Origin: RPQJ01 sp963700045
GTDB taxonomy: Bacteria; Pseudomonadota; Gammaproteobacteria; Steroidobacterales; Steroidobacteraceae
Reading direction: 5' to 3'
NCBI GenBank assembly: GCA_963700045.1
Contig: CAVOWK010000011.1
Span: forward strand, 145,846-209,845
Length of the DNA stretch: 64,000 bases
Shown here: piece after piece, positions 9,264-17,483 of the stretch
Layout of the letters: each line of letters opens with the position of its first letter
Numbering within the stretch: the first letter of the stretch is position 1
Notes under the pieces: model-generated
What the model was told of the DNA's origin: nothing
Database searches by the model: none
The model's input: only the letters and a program-made list of their open reading frames with translations
Made by a program: the position numbers and the translations under genes

Positions 9264-11014
9264 TTGCCCTTGGGCTCGAGGTGCATGTCCTTGAAGTACA
9301 TGAGCCCCGGCGCCCACATGTGCTTGACTGGGTCGACGTCTACGTGGATCACGGCTGGGCCGCCGGCCGCCAGCGCACGTTCGATCGCGGGTCGCAGTTC
9401 GCGCGGATCGGCCACGCGTTCGCCGTGGGCTCCCATCGACTCGGCCAGCTTGTCGAAGCAGATCTCGCCGAGGTCGGCCTTGATCGTCTCGTCAGGCCCG
9501 AGCGACTTCCTGATCAGGGTCTTGATCGGCTTGAGCGCGAACTGCTGGTTCATCTTCACCATGCCCCACTGCTTGTCGCAGAGCACGAGGAAGATCACCT
9601 GCAGGCCATTGCGCACCGCGGTCTCGATCTCCTGCGGATGGAACCCCATTGCGCCGTCGCCGATGATGCAGCAGACAGGCTTGTCCGGCCGCGCCACGGC
9701 CGCACCGGTGGCCTGCGCCACGCCGGCGCCGAGCATGCCGAACTTGAACGTCGAGAGCAGCGTGTTCGGCACGCGCATCTCGTGGAAGAACATCGCCCAC
9801 ACCGCCGTGTTGCCACCGTCGGCGACGAGCGTGGTGCCTTCCGGGAAGACCTGCTGGCAGACGTGCGCGACGTGCGCCGGGTTCATGGGCACGGCCATGT
9901 CCTGCAGTTTCTCGTCGAGTTTCGCGCGCTCGCTGCGGATGATCTCGTGGTATCTCGCGACCTGGCGCCGGCGTGAGTCGAGGTTCATGCGAGCCTTGCG
10001 ACTCTCGAGTTCGGTGGCCAGCGCAGCCAGGAACAGCCTGGCGTCTGCGATCACGGCGAGCGCCGCAGGCTTGTTGGCGCCGAGGACGTGACCGTCGATG
10101 TCGACCTGGATCATCTTCTGCTCGGACGGGTGCCGCCAGTTCGGTGCCTTGCCCCACCAGTCGGTTTCGCCGAGGCGCGAACCCACGACCAGCACGACGT
10201 CGGCGTCGTTGCGAACCTGGTTGTTGAGCTTGATCAGCGCCATCGGGATGGCGAGCGGATTCGTCTCGGGCAGCACGCCGCGGCCGGCCCAGCTGGTCGT
10301 CACCGGTGCGTGCAGCGCCTCGGCCACGCGACGCAGTTCGTCGTAGGCCGCCGCATGGATCACGCCGCTGCCGGCATGGATGATCGGCAAATCGGCTGCG
10401 GCCAGCATGTCGGCAGCCTGCGCGACCTGGTCTGGCGCCGGCACGATGGCGTGCGTGTTGCGGAACTGCTGCGGCTGCCAGATGGCGACGTCCGCCTTCA
10501 CCTTGCCGTTCATGATCGTTTCCGGCACGTCGAGGTGCACGACGCCCGGTCGTCCTTCCCAGCAGTTGCGAATCGCGGTGCGGCCGAGTTCGGCGACGCG
10601 ATCGAACGAAACGACCGCGTTGCTCCACTTCGCGAAGTGCTTGATCGCGCCGACCTGGTCGAATGCCTGGTAGGCACCGCCGCGGTCGGGGTAGACGATC
10701 TGCGGACGGCGGCAGCTCGTGATCGCGAGCACGCGATTGCCTTCCGCGTTCTCGACCACGAGTCCCGGCAGCAGGTTTGCGACGCCGGGACCGTTGCTGG
10801 CCATGCAGACGCCGAGCCTGCCGGTCAGTCGTGCATAGGCGCCGGCCATGTGTGCCGCGCAGGATTCGTGCCGCGGCGTGACGATCTCGATTCCCAGTTT
10901 GTGCAGGTTCGAGTAGAAGCCGAAGTACGTGCCGTCGATGATGCCGAAGACTTTCTCGACACCTTCTGCCTGCAGCATGCGCGCAAGCACTTCACCGCCG
11001 CTGGTTTCACTCAT
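9260..11014 (-). CDS. Thiamine-diphosphate-dependent enzyme of the acetolactate synthase fold
   Basis: The protein has 584 residues with the standard three domains: an N-terminal PYR domain with the activating Glu in TPRHESCAAHMAGAYAR (about residue 50), a central Rossmann-like domain, and a C-terminal PP domain with GDGAMGF starting near 452. The metal-binding NN of the GDG-X(25)-NN motif is replaced by Cys-Asp (LVLCDKQWGM, about 479-480), which is unusual. ThDP enzymes of this shape include acetolactate synthase, oxalyl-CoA decarboxylase, benzoylformate decarboxylase and 2-hydroxyacyl-CoA lyase. I cannot pick among them. No small regulatory subunit gene is adjacent, which argues against biosynthetic acetolactate synthase. 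A purine-rich GGAGAGGACGAGG precedes the ATG at 11014. It is the first gene of the run ending at 935. Confidence 0.85.
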   Translation of the reverse strand: MSETSGGEVLARMLQAEGVEKVFGIIDGTYFGFYSNLHKLGIEIVTPRHESCAAHMAGAYARLTGRLGVCMASNGPGVANLLPGLVVENAEGNRVLAITSCRRPQIVYPDRGGAYQAFDQVGAIKHFAKWSNAVVSFDRVAELGRTAIRNCWEGRPGVVHLDVPETIMNGKVKADVAIWQPQQFRNTHAIVPAPDQVAQAADMLAAADLPIIHAGSGVIHAAAYDELRRVAEALHAPVTTSWAGRGVLPETNPLAIPMALIKLNNQVRNDADVVLVVGSRLGETDWWGKAPNWRHPSEQKMIQVDIDGHVLGANKPAALAVIADARLFLAALATELESRKARMNLDSRRRQVARYHEIIRSERAKLDEKLQDMAVPMNPAHVAHVCQQVFPEGTTLVADGGNTAVWAMFFHEMRVPNTLLSTFKFGMLGAGVAQATGAAVARPDKPVCCIIGDGAMGFHPQEIETAVRNGLQVIFLVLCDKQWGMVKMNQQFALKPIKTLIRKSLGPDETIKADLGEICFDKLAESMGAHGERVADPRELRPAIERALAAGGPAVIHVDVDPVKHMWAPGLMYFKDMHLEPKGK

Positions 11015-11157
11015 GGTCCTCGTCCTCTCCCCGCCAGGCACCGGTCGTGATGGCCGGCTCGCTGTTTTCCGGCACTATAGCGCGGCCGACCGGGCAATGG
11101 CCCAGGCGCCCGACTGTTCGCAGAGTGGCTGCGGTTTTCCACGATGAACCGGAACTG

Positions 11158-11982
11158 ATGGAAGCGTACGCAAGCTGGTTGCCCGTCATCGCCGCACTCG
11201 TCGCTGCAGGCGCGGCGGGCGGGTTGATCGCGGGACTGCTCGGAGTCGGGGGCGGCATCGTGCTGGTGCCGGCGCTCGACCTGGCCCTCGGCGCTGCCGG
11301 TGTCGATCGCGCCGTTTCGCTGCATGTCGCCGTGGCGACGTCCATGGCGACGATAGTGCCCACGGCCCTTTCCTCGTCGCGTGCCCATGCAAGTCGCAAT
11401 TCCGTCGACTTCGCACTCGTGAAGCGTTGGGCCATACCGATCGTCGTCGGTGCGCTCGCGGGCTCGCTCGCCGCGTCACGCGTGAACGGCAAGGTGCTCG
11501 CCGCACTCTTCGGTGCGGTGGCGTTGTTGTCCGCGCTCAAGATGCTGCTGCCGCTCGATCGCGTCGTGCTGCGGCCGTCGCTGCCGGGCGGCACCGCCGG
11601 AGCGCTGATCCCGGCGTTCATCGGCGCGATCTCCGCGATGATGGGGATCGGCGGCGGCACGTTGAGCGTGCCCACCATGACGTTGTGCGGCGAGCCGGTG
11701 CACAGGGCGGTGGGTACCGCGGCGCTGCTGGGCTTGTGGATTGCGTTACCGGCGACAGCGGGTTACCTGTTGGCTCGTCCCACCGAGGCCGCTGCGCTGC
11801 CGCCGTTGACGATCGGCTACGTCAGCCTGGTCGGCTTCGCGTTGGTTGCGCCAATCTCGTGGCTGGTCGCGCCGCTGGGTGCAAAGCTCGCGCACTCGCT
11901 CGATCGGCGGAAGCTGTCCGCGGCTTTCGGCGCTTTCCTGTTGATCGTCGCGACGCGGATGCTGTATCGCGTTCTGGCGTGA
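11158..11982 (+). CDS. TauE/SafE (TSUP) family membrane permease
   Basis: This 274-residue integral membrane protein has about eight hydrophobic segments and the two internally repeated glycine motifs of the TSUP family: GLIAGLLGVGGGIVLVPAL near the N-terminus and MMGIGGGTLSVPTM near residue 165. The family exports sulfite, sulfoacetate or related organosulfur anions; the substrate here is not identifiable. The start at 11158 begins right before the first membrane helix; an upstream in-frame ATG would add a non-hydrophobic Arg-rich stretch with no family match. It is divergent from the ThDP-enzyme gene. Confidence 0.85.
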   Translation: MEAYASWLPVIAALVAAGAAGGLIAGLLGVGGGIVLVPALDLALGAAGVDRAVSLHVAVATSMATIVPTALSSSRAHASRNSVDFALVKRWAIPIVVGALAGSLAASRVNGKVLAALFGAVALLSALKMLLPLDRVVLRPSLPGGTAGALIPAFIGAISAMMGIGGGTLSVPTMTLCGEPVHRAVGTAALLGLWIALPATAGYLLARPTEAAALPPLTIGYVSLVGFALVAPISWLVAPLGAKLAHSLDRRKLSAAFGAFLLIVATRMLYRVLA

Positions 11983-12118
11983 CGGCGGGGTTCGGCGTCC
12001 GTTCACCGCACAGCGTCATCGACTCGACGCAAACACAGTCTGCGAGTCATGACACGCCGCCGTTCGGGGCTAGCATCGCCAGCTTCGGAAGACTGGCAGG
12101 ACCGGCGGGGGGCGAGCG

Positions 12119-12904
12119 ATGAACGCACTTCGAGTCCTGATGATCTGCGCGGCAGTTTCGTGGCCGGTCGCTCATGCGGCCGATCCGGTGGACGCAGCCG
12201 TCGCCAGTGGTGCCGCGGTCGCCGCAGCCATTGCCAGCCCCGATCGCCCCAAGGCCGATCTCGAACGGGACGCCGTCGCCAAGCCGGCCGAAGTGTTGGC
12301 ATTCATGGGTGTCGCGCCCGGCATGCGGGTGGCCGACATGTTCTCGGCCAGCGGCTATTACACCGAACTCCTCGCCCGTACGGTCGGCGTGAAGGGCCAG
12401 GTGATCGCCTACAACAACCCGCCGTATGCGAAGTTCGCGGAGAAGGGCATCGCCAAGCGCTACGCCGACGGACGGCTCGGCAATGTGCAGCAGATCACGG
12501 CCGAAGTGGGTGACTTGCAGCTGGCGCCGGCATCGATCGATGCCGCGCTGTTCGTGATGAGCTACCACGACGCGTACTGGCGTCCGGAGGACGGCTCCTG
12601 GAACAAGACCGACCCGGACGAACTGCTCAAGCGGCTCTTCGCCGGGCTCAAGCCGGGTGGCGTGGTCGTCGTGCAGGATCACGTCGCCAATCCCGGCGGT
12701 GACGCCGCCAAGGTCGTGGACACGCTGCACCGGATCGATCCGGCGCTCGTGAAGCGGGACTTTGCCGAGGCCGGGTTCGTCCTCGACGGCGAGAGCAAGG
12801 TGCTGGCGCACCCCGCAGACGACCACACCAAGCTCGTGTTCGACGAGTCCATCCGCGGCAAGACGGACCAGTTCATCTACCGCTTCCGCAAGCCGATCCC
12901 CTAA
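12119..12904 (+). CDS. Exported class I methyltransferase-fold protein
   Basis: This is a 261-residue protein. Residues 1-20 form a signal peptide ending in AHA, followed by a class I Rossmann methyltransferase domain. Motif I reads VADMFSASGYYTELLA, a variant of the usual glycine-rich SAM loop. Later strands read GQVIAYNN, AALFVMSYHD and GLKPGGVVVVQDH. The SYHD block and the WNKTDPDELLKRLFAGL helix are typical of a small family of exported putative methyltransferases in proteobacteria. A second member is encoded at 24746. Its substrate is unknown, and SAM supply in the periplasm is unexplained. GGGGGGCGAG upstream of the ATG is the ribosome site. Confidence 0.8.
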   Translation: MNALRVLMICAAVSWPVAHAADPVDAAVASGAAVAAAIASPDRPKADLERDAVAKPAEVLAFMGVAPGMRVADMFSASGYYTELLARTVGVKGQVIAYNNPPYAKFAEKGIAKRYADGRLGNVQQITAEVGDLQLAPASIDAALFVMSYHDAYWRPEDGSWNKTDPDELLKRLFAGLKPGGVVVVQDHVANPGGDAAKVVDTLHRIDPALVKRDFAEAGFVLDGESKVLAHPADDHTKLVFDESIRGKTDQFIYRFRKPIP

Positions 12905-12946
12905 GATGCCCGCGCGCGGCCGTGGCCGCGCGTCAGGCTGGATGCA

Positions 12947-13723
12947 ATGGAACGGACGGTATCCGCGACGGATGACGGCGTGCTGCGACTGGCGATGTGG
13001 TCGGGGCCGCGCAACCTTTCGACGGCGTTCATGCGCTCGTGGGAAAACCGCGGCGACACGATCGTCATCGACGAGCCGTTCTACGCGCATTACCTGAAAG
13101 TAACGGGCCTGGATCACCCTGGCCGCGACGAAATCATCGCGCACCATGATACGGACTGGCGTCGTGTGGTTGACTCACTGCGGGCCTCGGTACCGTCGAA
13201 CATCCGGGTCCTCTACCAGAAGCAGATGTCGCACCACCTGCTGCCGCACATGGGGCGAGAGTGGCTCGACTCGGTGACACATGCCTTCCTGATCCGCGAC
13301 CCGTCGGTGATGCTCGCGTCGCTCGGCGAGAAGCTCTCGAACTTCGACCTGCTGGCCACGGGCCTGCCGCAGCAGGTCGAGATCTTCGAACACGTGATCG
13401 GGCGCACCGGCAAGGTGCCGGCCGTGCTCGACTCCGCCGACCTGCTCGATCGCCCCGAGCCGATGCTGCGTGCGCTGTGTGCGGCGCTCGGGGTGCCGTT
13501 CACCGATCGCATGCTGTGGTGGCCGGCCGGGCGGCGTGAATCGGACGGTATCTGGGCCAGGCACTGGTACGACCGGGTCGAGCAATCAACCGGCTTCGAG
13601 GCGCCACCACCGGCGGCGTCCGGGGGCGCCGCGATGACTCCGCTTCCCCCCGCCGTCGCCGAGATCGCGGCGCGGTGCCGTCCCTTGTACGAGAGGCTGC
13701 GCGCGCACCGCCTGCGCGCCTGA
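12947..13723 (+). CDS. Sulfotransferase-like P-loop protein
   Basis: This 258-residue protein is related to sulfotransferases. The N-terminal MWSGPRNLSTAFMRSW (about 16-31) corresponds to the 5'-phosphosulfate loop. A central FLIRDPSVMLAS matches the 3'-phosphate binding block with Arg and Ser. The C-terminal half contains DSADLLDRPEPMLRALCAALGVPF, the usual motif before the last helix. Known relatives are often annotated as branched-chain aminotransferase-linked sulfotransferase family proteins. It lies nine bases ahead of a class IV aminotransferase gene, so the two are surely co-transcribed. The acceptor molecule and whether it uses PAPS are unknown. Confidence 0.75.
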   Translation: MERTVSATDDGVLRLAMWSGPRNLSTAFMRSWENRGDTIVIDEPFYAHYLKVTGLDHPGRDEIIAHHDTDWRRVVDSLRASVPSNIRVLYQKQMSHHLLPHMGREWLDSVTHAFLIRDPSVMLASLGEKLSNFDLLATGLPQQVEIFEHVIGRTGKVPAVLDSADLLDRPEPMLRALCAALGVPFTDRMLWWPAGRRESDGIWARHWYDRVEQSTGFEAPPPAASGGAAMTPLPPAVAEIAARCRPLYERLRAHRLRA

Positions 13724-13732
13724 GGTGATCCC

Positions 13733-14662
13733 TTGCTGCAGAAATTCGACGAACGCAATCGCAACCTGATCGTCAACGTCAGCGGCGAGCTGGTGCATCG
13801 TGACCAGGCGCGCATCAGCCCGTTCGACTCGTCCGTGCAGGGCGGCGACGCAGTCTGGGAAGGATTGCGGCTGTACAGTGGCCGCATCTTCCGGCTCGAA
13901 CAGCACCTCGACCGCCTGGTGAATTCGGCCAAGGCGCTCGCATTCACGCAGATCCCGACGCGCGAGACGATCACCCACGAGATTCGTCGCACGCTCGAGG
14001 CCAACGGCATGTTCGACGGCGTGCATATCCGCCTGACCCTCACTCGTGGAGTGAAGATCACCTCGGGAATGGATCCCCGGCTCAATACGCAGGGACCAAC
14101 CCTCATCGTGCTCGCCGAGCACAAGGCACCCGTGTATGCAAAGGGTGGCCTGAGCCTGGTGACCAGCAGCGTGCGGCGCTTCCCGCCCGACTGCCTGGAC
14201 CCGAAGATCCACCACAACAACCTGATCCAGTCGATCCTCGCCAAGATCGAGGCGAACGTGGCGGGTGCCGACGACGCGCTGATGCTCGATCAGCGCGGCT
14301 TCATCGCCGAGACGAATGCGACGCACGTGTTCATCGTCGAGCGGGGCTTGTTGCGCACACCGCGGCTGGTCGCCTGCCCGGAGGGCATCACGCGTTCGAC
14401 CGTGCTCGAGCTTTGCCGCACGCACGCCGTCGCGCACGAGGAGGTCGACCTGACGCTGACCCAGGCGTACTGCGCCGATGAGATGTTCTGCACCGGCACG
14501 ATGGGTGAGCTCGCGGCGGTCACGAAGGTGGACGGCCGGCAGATCGGTAACGGCCAGCCAGGACCGGTGACGCAACGCCTGTCGGCGTTGTTCCGCGAAC
14601 TCACGGCGCGCGAAGGCACAGTCGTGGCCAAAGCCCATGGCTGGCCTCCGGCAGCAGACTGA
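13733..14662 (+). CDS. Class IV (fold-type IV) PLP aminotransferase, BCAT/D-amino acid type
   Basis: The 309-residue aminotransferase is of the branched-chain or D-amino-acid type. The PLP lysine is in LDPKIHHNNL (about residue 160), the pyridine-binding Glu in GFIAETNATHVF (about 195), and the phosphate-binding Thr in a late TGTMGEL loop. GGDAVWEGLRLY near residue 37 is the family N-terminal motif. Translation begins at TTG 13733: AGGTGA, partly made from the stop of the upstream gene, lies five bases ahead. It could act on valine, leucine or isoleucine or on D-amino acids; the sequence does not decide. It is paired with the sulfotransferase-like gene. Confidence 0.85.
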   Translation: MLQKFDERNRNLIVNVSGELVHRDQARISPFDSSVQGGDAVWEGLRLYSGRIFRLEQHLDRLVNSAKALAFTQIPTRETITHEIRRTLEANGMFDGVHIRLTLTRGVKITSGMDPRLNTQGPTLIVLAEHKAPVYAKGGLSLVTSSVRRFPPDCLDPKIHHNNLIQSILAKIEANVAGADDALMLDQRGFIAETNATHVFIVERGLLRTPRLVACPEGITRSTVLELCRTHAVAHEEVDLTLTQAYCADEMFCTGTMGELAAVTKVDGRQIGNGQPGPVTQRLSALFRELTAREGTVVAKAHGWPPAAD

Positions 14663-14668
14663 CCGGTC

Positions 14669-15223
14669 TCAGCCCTTCGTCGCTTCACTCATGTAGACGA
14701 CTTCGTCGGCCGTCGCAACGCGGCCGAGCGCGGCGTTGCGAAACGGAAAGCGCCCGAAGCGGGCGATCGTGGCCTGGTGGGCCACGGCGTAGCGCGACCA
14801 GTACTCATTGCCGAGCGTCGCGATGAGACGCACGGCCAGCGCCTGGTCGTCCGCATTCTCGCTGTGCTCGAACGGCAGGTAGACGAACAGCCGTTCCCGC
14901 GGCGTCATTGCGCGATCGATGCCCTGCGTGACGATGCTGCGCGCGAGCTTGCGGGCATCGGCGTCGGCCTCGAAAGCGCGCGGGTCGTCGCGATAGAGGT
15001 TGCGTGAAAACTGGTCGAGTACCAGCACGGCGGCGAGCAGCATCCGCGGCGGCGACGTCAGCGGCACGCCGCCATCCGCCGTGATGTCTCCGTACAAGGA
15101 TAGGAAGCGCTGCCGGATGCGGTCGTCGACAGCATCGTTGCGCACGAACCAGTCCAGTTCGGCCAGTTCTTCGAACCAGAATCGCAGCACGTCGCTCACC
15201 CAAGCGGGTTCGTTGTCGCTCAC
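14669..15223 (-). CDS. DUF924 family protein
   Basis: The protein has 184 residues and is all-alpha with TPR-like character. It matches DUF924 through FWFEE at the N-terminus, LAAVLVLDQFSRNLYRD in the middle, and FVYLPFEHSENADDQ, ending with FPFRNAALGR. Function is unknown across bacteria. The start is GTG at 15223. It converges with the aminotransferase gene, leaving a six-base gap, and runs in the same direction as the S-formylglutathione hydrolase gene 39 bases upstream, so it may be the last gene of the formaldehyde operon. Confidence 0.85.
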   Translation of the reverse strand: MSDNEPAWVSDVLRFWFEELAELDWFVRNDAVDDRIRQRFLSLYGDITADGGVPLTSPPRMLLAAVLVLDQFSRNLYRDDPRAFEADADARKLARSIVTQGIDRAMTPRERLFVYLPFEHSENADDQALAVRLIATLGNEYWSRYAVAHQATIARFGRFPFRNAALGRVATADEVVYMSEATKG

Positions 15224-15262
15224 TTCCGTTCCGCTGTATGGATGGTCATCGCGTACTCCAGT

Positions 15263-16105
15263 TCAGGCGTGGTGCAGCGAGGCTGCATGGAATGCGACGT
15301 GGTCCGGCATGAAGGTCTGGATGAAGTAGTAGCCATGGTCGTACTGCGCGTGACGCCGCAGCCGCAGCTTCTGTCCGGATCTTCCGCAGGCATCCTCGAA
15401 GAGTTCCGGCCGCAGTTGCTCAGCCAGGAATTTATCGCCGAGACCCTGGTCGATCAGGATCGTGTCGGTGCGCGGCGACTGTTGCACCAGGTGCGTCGCG
15501 TCATAGGCCAGCCAGTCGCCGCGATTCGCGCCGAGGTAGTTGCCGAACGCCTTGTGGCCCCACGGCACCTGCGACGGCGCGACGACCGGAGCCAACGCCG
15601 AGACCGATCGGTACTGCTCGGGATTGCGCAGCGCGCAGACCAGCGCGCCGTGGCCGCCCATCGAGTGGCCCATGATCGATTGGCGGCCCGTATCGGCCGT
15701 CTTGAACTCGCGGGCGATCAGCGCCGGCAGTTCGCGCGTCACGTAGCTGTACATGCGGTAGTGCGCCGACCACGGTGACTGCGTCGCATCCACGTAGAAG
15801 CCGGCCGCCAGTCCGAAATCCCAGCTGGCATCGTCACCGGGCAGTCGCGGCTCGCGCGGGCTGGTGTCGGGCGCTACCAGCATCAGGCCGTGCTCGGCCG
15901 CTAGCCGCTGCGCGCCGGCCTTGATCGGAAACGTCTCTTCCGTGCAGGTCAGGCCCGCGAGGTAATAGAGCACGGGCACCGGACCTGCTTGCGCCTGCGG
16001 CGGTTCGTACACCGCGAACCGCATTGGCCCCGCGCATTCGCTCGAATCGTGCTGGAGGAAGCGTTGGATGCCGCCCCAGCAGGCATGCTCTGACAGCAAC
16101 TTCAT
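15263..16105 (-). CDS. fghA: S-formylglutathione hydrolase
   Basis: This 280-residue alpha/beta hydrolase of the esterase D family cleaves S-formylglutathione to formate and glutathione, the last step of glutathione-dependent formaldehyde oxidation. The nucleophile Ser is at about residue 148 in GHSMGGHGA, and the family block YLAGLTCTEETF is near residue 48-59. The catalytic Asp and His are expected in LIDQGLGDKFL and the HAQYDHGYYF block, both present. Length equals the family norm. It lies downstream of the class III alcohol dehydrogenase gene, which makes its substrate. The 120-base gap between them holds a G-rich inverted repeat. The cytosolic location is inferred from the lack of a signal peptide. 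Confidence 0.95.
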   Translation of the reverse strand: MKLLSEHACWGGIQRFLQHDSSECAGPMRFAVYEPPQAQAGPVPVLYYLAGLTCTEETFPIKAGAQRLAAEHGLMLVAPDTSPREPRLPGDDASWDFGLAAGFYVDATQSPWSAHYRMYSYVTRELPALIAREFKTADTGRQSIMGHSMGGHGALVCALRNPEQYRSVSALAPVVAPSQVPWGHKAFGNYLGANRGDWLAYDATHLVQQSPRTDTILIDQGLGDKFLAEQLRPELFEDACGRSGQKLRLRRHAQYDHGYYFIQTFMPDHVAFHAASLHHA

Positions 16106-16127
16106 GCAGCAGTTCTCCGTAGACGCA

Positions 16128-16228
16128 AGGGGATAGGGGATGGGGGTTGGGGGATAGTCGATCCCCCGAGCGCGCGACGCGCGCGTTGCTCCGTTCCGAC
16201 TAACCCCTATCCCTACCCTAACCCCTCA
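16128..16228. repeat. G-rich inverted repeat element A between adhC and fghA
   Basis: A block rich in GGGGATAGGGG and GGGGTTGGGGG (16128-16156) faces a complementary C-rich block (16191-16227), with a short GC-palindromic centre of CGCGCG type around 16169-16185. On the minus strand it begins at the adhC stop codon and reads GGGGTTAGTCGGAACGGA, a tail almost identical to element B at 18150. It could fold into a long imperfect hairpin in the adhC-fghA transcript. It looks like a dispersed repeat rather than a gene. Confidence 0.7.
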
Positions 16229-17335
16229 GAAAGTGACGACGGAGCGGATCGACTCGCCGGAATGCATGAGGTCGAACGCGTCGTTGATGCGGTCGAGCGG
16301 CAGCGTGTGCGTGATCAGCGGATCGATCGCGATCTTGCCGTCCATGTACCAGTCCACGATCTTCGGCACGTCGGTGCGGCCGCGTGCACCGCCGAACGCC
16401 GTGCCCTTCCAGGTGCGCCCGGTGACCAGTTGGAACGGACGCGTCTTGATCTCCTGGCCCGATCCCGCGACGCCGATGATGACCGACACGCCCCAGCCGC
16501 GATGGCAGCACTCGAGCGCCTGCCGCATCAGGTCGACGTTGCCGACGCACTCGAAGCTGTAGTCGGCGCCGCCATCCGTCAGCGCGACCAGGTAGGGGAC
16601 GAGGTCGCCCTCGACCTCCTTCGGGTTGACGAAGTGCGTCATGCCGAACTTTTCGGCGAGGCGCTTGCGGGCCGGGTTGATGTCCACGCCCACGATCTTG
16701 TTGGCACCGGCGAGCCGCGCGCCCTGGATCACGTTGAGGCCGATGCCGCCGAGCCCGAACACCACCACGTTCGCGCCTGGCTCGACCCTGGCCGTGTTGA
16801 TTACCGCGCCGATGCCGGTGGTCACACCGCAACCGATGTAGCAGATCTTGTCGAAGGGCGCGTCCTCGCGGACCTTGGCGGCTGCGATTTCGGGCAGGAC
16901 GGTGAAGTTGGAGAACGTCGAGCAACCCATGTAATGGTGGATCTTCTCGCCGCCGAGCGAAAAGCGGCTGGTGCCGTCCGGCATTACGCCCTGGCCCTGG
17001 GTCGTGCGGATCGCCGTGCACAGGTTCGTCTTGTGCGACGTGCAGCTCTTGCATTCCCGGCATTCGGGTGTGTAGAGCGGGATCACGTGGTCGCCTTTCT
17101 TCAGCGACCTCACACCTGGGCCCACGTCCACCACAATCCCGGCGCCCTCGTGTCCGAAGATGACCGGGAACAGGCCTTCCGGGTCACCGCCGGAGCGGGT
17201 GAATTCGTCCGTGTGGCAGACGCCCGTGGCCTTGATCTCGATCAGGACTTCGCCGGCCTTCGGTCCGTCGAGGTCCACGGTTTCGATGACGAGGGGCTTG
17301 CCGGCCTGGTGGCAGACAGCGGCGCGGGTCTTCAT
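16226..17335 (-). CDS. frmA: S-(hydroxymethyl)glutathione dehydrogenase / class III alcohol dehydrogenase
   Basis: This 369-residue zinc-dependent medium-chain dehydrogenase oxidises the spontaneous adduct of formaldehyde and glutathione with NAD to S-formylglutathione. The N-terminus KTRAAVCHQAGKPL is that of class III enzymes. Catalytic zinc ligands are in CHTDEFT and GHEGAGIV; the structural zinc site is CRECKSCTSHKTNLC. The Rossmann motif GLGGIGLN lies near residue 196. Length and all motifs are standard. GGAG precedes the ATG at 17335. It is followed by the S-formylglutathione hydrolase gene and is divergent from the VNG-repeat gene. The 148-base shared upstream region holds paired direct repeats that may bind a regulator. 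Confidence 0.95.
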   Translation of the reverse strand: MKTRAAVCHQAGKPLVIETVDLDGPKAGEVLIEIKATGVCHTDEFTRSGGDPEGLFPVIFGHEGAGIVVDVGPGVRSLKKGDHVIPLYTPECRECKSCTSHKTNLCTAIRTTQGQGVMPDGTSRFSLGGEKIHHYMGCSTFSNFTVLPEIAAAKVREDAPFDKICYIGCGVTTGIGAVINTARVEPGANVVVFGLGGIGLNVIQGARLAGANKIVGVDINPARKRLAEKFGMTHFVNPKEVEGDLVPYLVALTDGGADYSFECVGNVDLMRQALECCHRGWGVSVIIGVAGSGQEIKTRPFQLVTGRTWKGTAFGGARGRTDVPKIVDWYMDGKIAIDPLITHTLPLDRINDAFDLMHSGESIRSVVTF

Positions 17336-17378
17336 GGTCGATGCTCCGGTCGATCGGCGGGATGACGCGGGAGCCTAG

Positions 17379-17448
17379 CGCATCGAACGCCCGGTTGCAG
17401 CGACGGCCCGGGCCGGTTGCAACCTTTGGCGGCTCCGACGCATCGAAC
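17379..17448. promoter_or_regulatory. Paired direct repeats in divergent promoter region
   Basis: The gap between frmA and the VNG-repeat gene holds CCGGTTGCA twice (17391-17399 and 17413-17421, 22 bases apart, about two helical turns) and CGCATCGAAC twice (17379-17388 and 17439-17448). The second CCGGTTGCA overlaps the perfect palindrome GGTTGCAACC (17415-17424). An operator role is inferred; no regulator gene is adjacent. Confidence 0.4.
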
Positions 17449-17483
17449 TGACAACTGGAATCGTCCTGGCTGGAGGCCTCGCC

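Noticed and set aside
9260..11014. Acetolactate synthase large subunit (ilvB) as a firm name
   Set aside because: The fold fits but there is no small subunit gene beside it, and the NN metal motif is altered, so only the fold-level call is safe.
11074..11079. TATAGT as a -10 box for the ThDP-enzyme gene
   Set aside because: No acceptable -35 box lies at 16-18 bases, so it was not called.
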